Assembly: GCA_023230455.1 (NCBI GenBank)
Contig: JALNXH010000046.1
Span: 1 to 9,881, forward strand
Length of the DNA: 9,881 bases
Source: Rhodocyclaceae bacterium
GTDB lineage: Bacteria > Pseudomonadota > Gammaproteobacteria > Burkholderiales > Rhodocyclaceae
Direction of reading: 5' to 3'
The notes beneath the pieces are model-generated. The model was not told the origin of the DNA, searched no databases, and saw only the letters and a program-made list of their open reading frames with translations. Shown here in pieces: positions 6,664-9,881 of the stretch (position 1 is the first letter of the stretch; the number at the start of each line of letters is the position of its first letter). Both the position numbers and the translations under genes were made by a program.

Positions 6664-8967
6664 TCACGCGTACTGCAAACGATGCAGCCGCGAATAGTGG
6701 CCTGCCTCGTGCTCCAGCAACTCGGCATGCGTCCCCAATTCGACGATCTGGCCGCGATCGATCACCACGATGCGGCTGGCGTCGCGTACCGCCGATAGCC
6801 GGTGGGCGATGATCAGCACCGTGCGCCCCTTGCAGATCGCCTTCATGTTGTTCTGGATGATGCGCTCCGACTCGTAGTCCAAGGCGCTGGTCGCCTCGTC
6901 GAAGATCAGGATGCGCGGGTTGGTGATCAACGCGCGGGCAATCGCGATGCGTTGGCGCTGACCGCCGGAGAGCGAAGAGCCATGCTCGCCGACCACCGTG
7001 TCGTAGCCCTCGGGCAGTTCGAGGATGAAGTCATGGGCGCCGGCCATCTTCGCGGCCTGGATCACCGCCTCCATGGGCAGGCCGGGATCGGCGAGGGCGA
7101 TGTTCTCGCGGATGCTGCGGTTGAACAGCATGTTCTCCTGCAACACCACGCCGATCTGCCGGCGCAGGCTGGAGGTATCCGCCATCGCCAGATCCATGCC
7201 GTCGATCAGTACCCGGCCGTGCTCCGGCAGATAAAGGCGCTGCACCAGTTTGGTCAAGGTGCTCTTGCCCGAGCCGGAACGGCCGACGATGCCGATCACT
7301 TCGCCCGGCGCGATGCTCAGGCTCACGTTGCGCAAGACCTCCGGCCCATCGGGGCGGTAGCGGAAGACGATCTGGTCCAGTTCGATGCGCCCCACCAGGG
7401 GCGGCAGGGTGCTGCGTGGGGCATTGGCATCCCGGGCCACTTCGGAGCGGGCATTGAGGATGTCGCCCAGACGTTGCACCGAGATGCCGGTCTGCTGGAA
7501 GTCGGTCCACAACTGCGCCAGGCGCATGACCGGGGTGGCGACCCGGCCGGCGAGCATGTTGAAGGCGATCAATTGTCCGACCGTCAGATCGCCGTTGATG
7601 ACCAGGTGGGCACCCAGCCACATGGTGGCGACGGTGACCAGTTTGCCGATCAGCGATACACCTTCGCGGGCGACTGTGCCCAGCGTCGCGGTACGGAACC
7701 CTGCGGCGATATAGGCTGCCAGCTGGTTGTCCCAGCGGCGGATCATCTGCGGTTCCACCGCCATGGCCTTGAGGGTATCGATGCCGTTGATGGTCTCGAC
7801 CAGGAAGGCCTGGTTCTCCGCCCCGCGGTTGAATTTCTCGTTGAGGCGGGCACGCAGCAGCGGGGTGATCAGCAGCGAGAGAATCACGTAACACGGCAGG
7901 GAGAGAACGACGATCAGGGTCAGCCAGCCGCTGTACCAGAGCATGACGGCAATGAACACGACGGAGAACAAGAGGTCCAACACCAGGGTGATGGCGTTGC
8001 CGGTCAAGAAGCTGCGGATGTTCTCCAGTTCGCGCACGCGGGCGACCGTGTCGCCGACACGGCGGGCCTGGAAGTAGGCCAGGGGAAGGTTGAGCAGATG
8101 GCGGAACAGACGGGCGCCGAGTTCGACATCGATGCGGCTGGTGGTGTGGGCGAAGACGTAGGTGCGCAGGCCGTCCAGGACCACTTCAAAAACGATGACG
8201 ACGAACAGGCCGACGGCAATGACGTCGAGGGTGGTGAAGGCGTGGTGGACCAGTACCTTGTCCATCACCACCTGGAAGAACAGGGGTGTGACCAAGGCGA
8301 ATAATTGCAGGACGAAGGACACGACCAGCACTTCGCCCAGCAGCTTGCGATATTTGACGATGGCCGGGATGAACCAGGTGAAGTCGAACTTGGCGAGGTC
8401 GCCGGCGAGCGAGGCGCGAGAAGTAAAGAGGATGAGTTGGCCGGACCAGCGAGTCGTGAATTCGGCGACGGATAAAACCTGGGGGCGTTGAACCTGTGGA
8501 TCCTGGATCAGGACTTTGTCTGTATCGACCCGGGCGAGGATGAAGTAGCGGCCTTCGGTATCCACGACCAAGGCGGGTAATGGAGTACGGTCGAGACGGG
8601 CGACTTCGGTGCGAACCAGCTTGGCTTTGAGCCCCAGGTGCTTGGCGGCAAGCAGGATTTGCGAGGTGCCGAAGGGCTGGCCGGGTTCGGCAAAGTCGTG
8701 CGCCAGTTGCTCGGGATCGGCCGCGACACTGTGAAAGCGAGCGAGCATGACGAGGCCGATGAGGCCGGTGGCCGCCAACGGGACTTCCTTCGGGGCGTCG
8801 GGCGCAGGACTCCCCTCCCCTCTCGTGGGGGAGGGGCCGGGGGGCGGAGGCAGGGTTTCAGGAAGCACCGCTTCCTGCTGCCGGAGCGGGCTCGCAGTGC
8901 CATGCGAGCCCTCCAGGGGGCTACCCTCCTCCGCCGAGGAGGATGAGGGATCATGCGGTAGTGACAT
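6664..8967 (-). CDS. HlyB-like type I secretion ABC transporter (permease/ATPase) with inactive C39-like domain
   Basis: A 767-residue fused permease/ATPase. Residues 1-60 are a low-complexity Pro/Ser/Gly extension. Residues 65-185 are a C39-peptidase-like domain in which the catalytic Cys is missing (AATGLIGLVMLARFHS), as in HlyB, so the substrate should not be cleaved. Residues 200-490 carry six membrane segments, including VLVVSFVLQLFALVTPLFF. The nucleotide-binding domain has Walker A GRSGSGKST (562-570), Q-loop Q610, signature LSGGQ (666-670), Walker B ILIFDE (686-691) and H722, all intact. It sits in the inner membrane and powers export of the RTX protein. The ATG at 8967 is six bases after the stop of the RTX gene, which suggests translational coupling; its own ribosome-binding site is poor. 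HlyB is about 707 residues, so the excess is essentially the N-terminal extension, which lies in an inverted-repeat cluster. Confidence 0.94.
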   Translation of the reverse strand: MSLPHDPSSSSAEEGSPLEGSHGTASPLRQQEAVLPETLPPPPGPSPTRGEGSPAPDAPKEVPLAATGLIGLVMLARFHSVAADPEQLAHDFAEPGQPFGTSQILLAAKHLGLKAKLVRTEVARLDRTPLPALVVDTEGRYFILARVDTDKVLIQDPQVQRPQVLSVAEFTTRWSGQLILFTSRASLAGDLAKFDFTWFIPAIVKYRKLLGEVLVVSFVLQLFALVTPLFFQVVMDKVLVHHAFTTLDVIAVGLFVVIVFEVVLDGLRTYVFAHTTSRIDVELGARLFRHLLNLPLAYFQARRVGDTVARVRELENIRSFLTGNAITLVLDLLFSVVFIAVMLWYSGWLTLIVVLSLPCYVILSLLITPLLRARLNEKFNRGAENQAFLVETINGIDTLKAMAVEPQMIRRWDNQLAAYIAAGFRTATLGTVAREGVSLIGKLVTVATMWLGAHLVINGDLTVGQLIAFNMLAGRVATPVMRLAQLWTDFQQTGISVQRLGDILNARSEVARDANAPRSTLPPLVGRIELDQIVFRYRPDGPEVLRNVSLSIAPGEVIGIVGRSGSGKSTLTKLVQRLYLPEHGRVLIDGMDLAMADTSSLRRQIGVVLQENMLFNRSIRENIALADPGLPMEAVIQAAKMAGAHDFILELPEGYDTVVGEHGSSLSGGQRQRIAIARALITNPRILIFDEATSALDYESERIIQNNMKAICKGRTVLIIAHRLSAVRDASRIVVIDRGQIVELGTHAELLEHEAGHYSRLHRLQYA
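8812..8942. repeat. Cluster of four inverted repeats within the transporter N-terminal coding region
   Basis: Four consecutive hairpins: 8812-8820/8828-8836 (cccctcccc/ggggagggg); 8859-8866/8870-8877 (caggaagc/gcttcctg); 8888-8896/8903-8911 (gggctcgca/tgcgagccc); 8925-8931/8936-8942 (cctcctc/gaggagg). All arms are exact. The first resembles the G/C-rich REP-like elements (cctctccc...gggagaggg) common between proteobacterial genes. The cluster codes for about residues 9-52 of the ABC transporter, all in frame. It is probably a repetitive intergenic element absorbed into the reading frame. Confidence 0.75.
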
Positions 8968-8973
8968 CCCGTC

Positions 8974-9881
8974 TTACTGCCAGTTGGCGGCAATAGTCGG
9001 GGCCAGTGCATCCTGGTAGTTCTGCGGCAATGTGGTCTGGCCGGCAGCGGGAGGGCTGAAGGCGGCCATGGCCTGGACCAGATTCTCCACATTGCTGTCG
9101 AGCAGCAGCTTGTTGCCGTCGGTGGTCTTGAATTGTTCGACGTGGTAGTTCGAACCTGAATACCAGTTCTGGATGGTCAGCTTATCTGATGTGCCGATGA
9201 TGCTGACTTCGAGGTTGTTGCCAACATGCTGGAACCATATCTGATCTGCCGCAGTGCCAGCGGCAAATTGCGCCAAGTCGGTGTTGCCAACGGTCGCGTC
9301 GTTTTCCACGATGGTATCGACCCCACTTCCGAGACCAAATTGGTAGGTATCGTTCCCAGTATTCCCTGTTAAGGTATTGGCGGCGCTATTGCCACTCAGC
9401 ACGTTGTTCAGCGTGTTACCTGTGCCGTTAATAGTGCTTGAGCCGGTAAGGGTCAAGTTTTCAAGATTGGCCCCCAGCGTTCTGGTTACACTGGATTGAA
9501 CCAGGTCCGTTCCCTCGTTAGCGTTTTCCGTTGTTACATCCGATGCATTGTCGACTACGTATGTATCGTCACCAACTCCGCCATTCAAAGTGTCTGCCCC
9601 CAAACCACCATCCAAGTAATTGCTGTTAGCATTACCAGTCAAAGTGTCGTTGCCAGAAGTGCCATATAGATCGATAACCATACTCGACATGCCGCTAGCC
9701 GTCATACTGCTGCCATCGGCAAACTGAAAGTTCTCAATCTGGTAAGAAGCGCTGCTATACCAGTTCTTGATCGTGATTTGGTCGGTCGCCGACGGATTGC
9801 TCGGGTCATTGACCTTGAGCACCAGATCGTTGCCGCTACGGCTCACCGCCAGATCAGACTGCGCAATTCCCGCACCAAAGA
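8974..9881 (-). CDS. C-terminal part of an RTX-type calcium-binding protein, type I secretion substrate (5' partial)
   Basis: The frame is open to the window edge (visible from 9879), so the start is outside; a GTG at 9846 is an internal Val. About 301 residues are visible. Order: one haemolysin-type calcium-binding-related unit (NDLVLKV, then DQITIKNWYS and YQIENFQFADG); RTX nonapeptides (YGTSGNDTLTGN, DGGLGADTLNGGVGDDTY; about 9666-9560); a linker with LGANLENLTLTGS and a second RTX-like stretch (LSGNSAANTLTGNTGNDTY; about 9400-9335); a second related unit (NNLEVSI, DKLTIQNWYS, YHVEQFKTTDG); and a C-terminal region (LVQAMAAFSPPAAGQTTLP to LAPTIAANWQ) of the type carrying the uncleaved secretion signal. 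Calcium should fold the repeats after export. Placement directly before an HlyB-like gene supports this. The N-terminal effector or adhesive part is not visible. Confidence 0.9.
   Translation of the reverse strand, partial: FGAGIAQSDLAVSRSGNDLVLKVNDPSNPSATDQITIKNWYSSASYQIENFQFADGSSMTASGMSSMVIDLYGTSGNDTLTGNANSNYLDGGLGADTLNGGVGDDTYVVDNASDVTTENANEGTDLVQSSVTRTLGANLENLTLTGSSTINGTGNTLNNVLSGNSAANTLTGNTGNDTYQFGLGSGVDTIVENDATVGNTDLAQFAAGTAADQIWFQHVGNNLEVSIIGTSDKLTIQNWYSGSNYHVEQFKTTDGNKLLLDSNVENLVQAMAAFSPPAAGQTTLPQNYQDALAPTIAANWQ

Noticed and set aside
6802..8304. 500-codon open frame on the plus strand
   Set aside because: It is entirely antisense to the clearly real ABC transporter gene and its translation is Asp/Gly/His/Gln-rich with no recognisable domain; such frames are expected opposite G+C-rich genes.
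9844..9846. GTG as the start of the RTX protein
   Set aside because: The frame stays open to the window edge, and the preceding codons (FGAGIAQSDLA) continue the calcium-binding-related unit, so this is an internal Val.

Overview
The window reads as a G+C-rich (roughly 60-65%) proteobacterial chromosome. Gene content (a filamentous-haemagglutinin-like giant protein with an MBG-type repeat, an RTX/type I secretion locus, an ORF6N protein) and codon usage suggest a betaproteobacterium, but there is no rRNA or housekeeping marker, so the taxonomy is inference only. Seven protein-coding genes are supported, and both window ends cut through large surface or secreted proteins. No tRNA, rRNA, CRISPR array, integrase or IS transposase was seen, and no gene-free stretch exceeds 100 bases.

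Layout. (1) 1-1640 (+): 3' end of a very large Gly/Ala/Ser/Thr/Val-rich beta-helical exoprotein, ending in NGS repeats and a Lys/Glu tail, followed by a good hairpin-plus-T terminator (1671-1697). (2) 1697-2539 (-): a PAPS-dependent-type sulfotransferase, convergent with the adhesin gene. (3) 2638-3465 (+): a dienelactone-hydrolase-family protein with a twin-arginine-like signal, divergent from the sulfotransferase. (4) 3562-4530 (+): a Lon-like AAA+ ATPase with no protease domain. (5) 4604-9881 (-): a type I secretion locus read right to left. It holds the C-terminus of an RTX-type calcium-binding protein (8974-9881), an HlyB-like ABC transporter six bases behind it (6664-8967), and an HlyD-like membrane fusion protein (4604-6037). 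A plus-strand ORF6N-domain gene (6094-6651) sits between the transporter and the fusion protein and interrupts the expected HlyB-HlyD adjacency.

How they work together. The RTX protein carries a C-terminal region of the kind found on type I substrates. The ABC transporter would energise its export and the HlyD protein would bridge to an outer-membrane TolC-like channel, which is not in the window. The left-hand exoprotein is a separate surface or secreted protein, probably exported by another route. The sulfotransferase, hydrolase and AAA+ ATPase have no demonstrable link to either.

Most notable features: the ORF6N gene lodged antisense inside the secretion operon; a perfect 12-bp inverted repeat inside its reading frame; and a run of four inverted repeats that forms most of an extra, low-complexity N-terminus of about 60 residues on the ABC transporter. 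I see no convincing complete new system. These three are the best leads.
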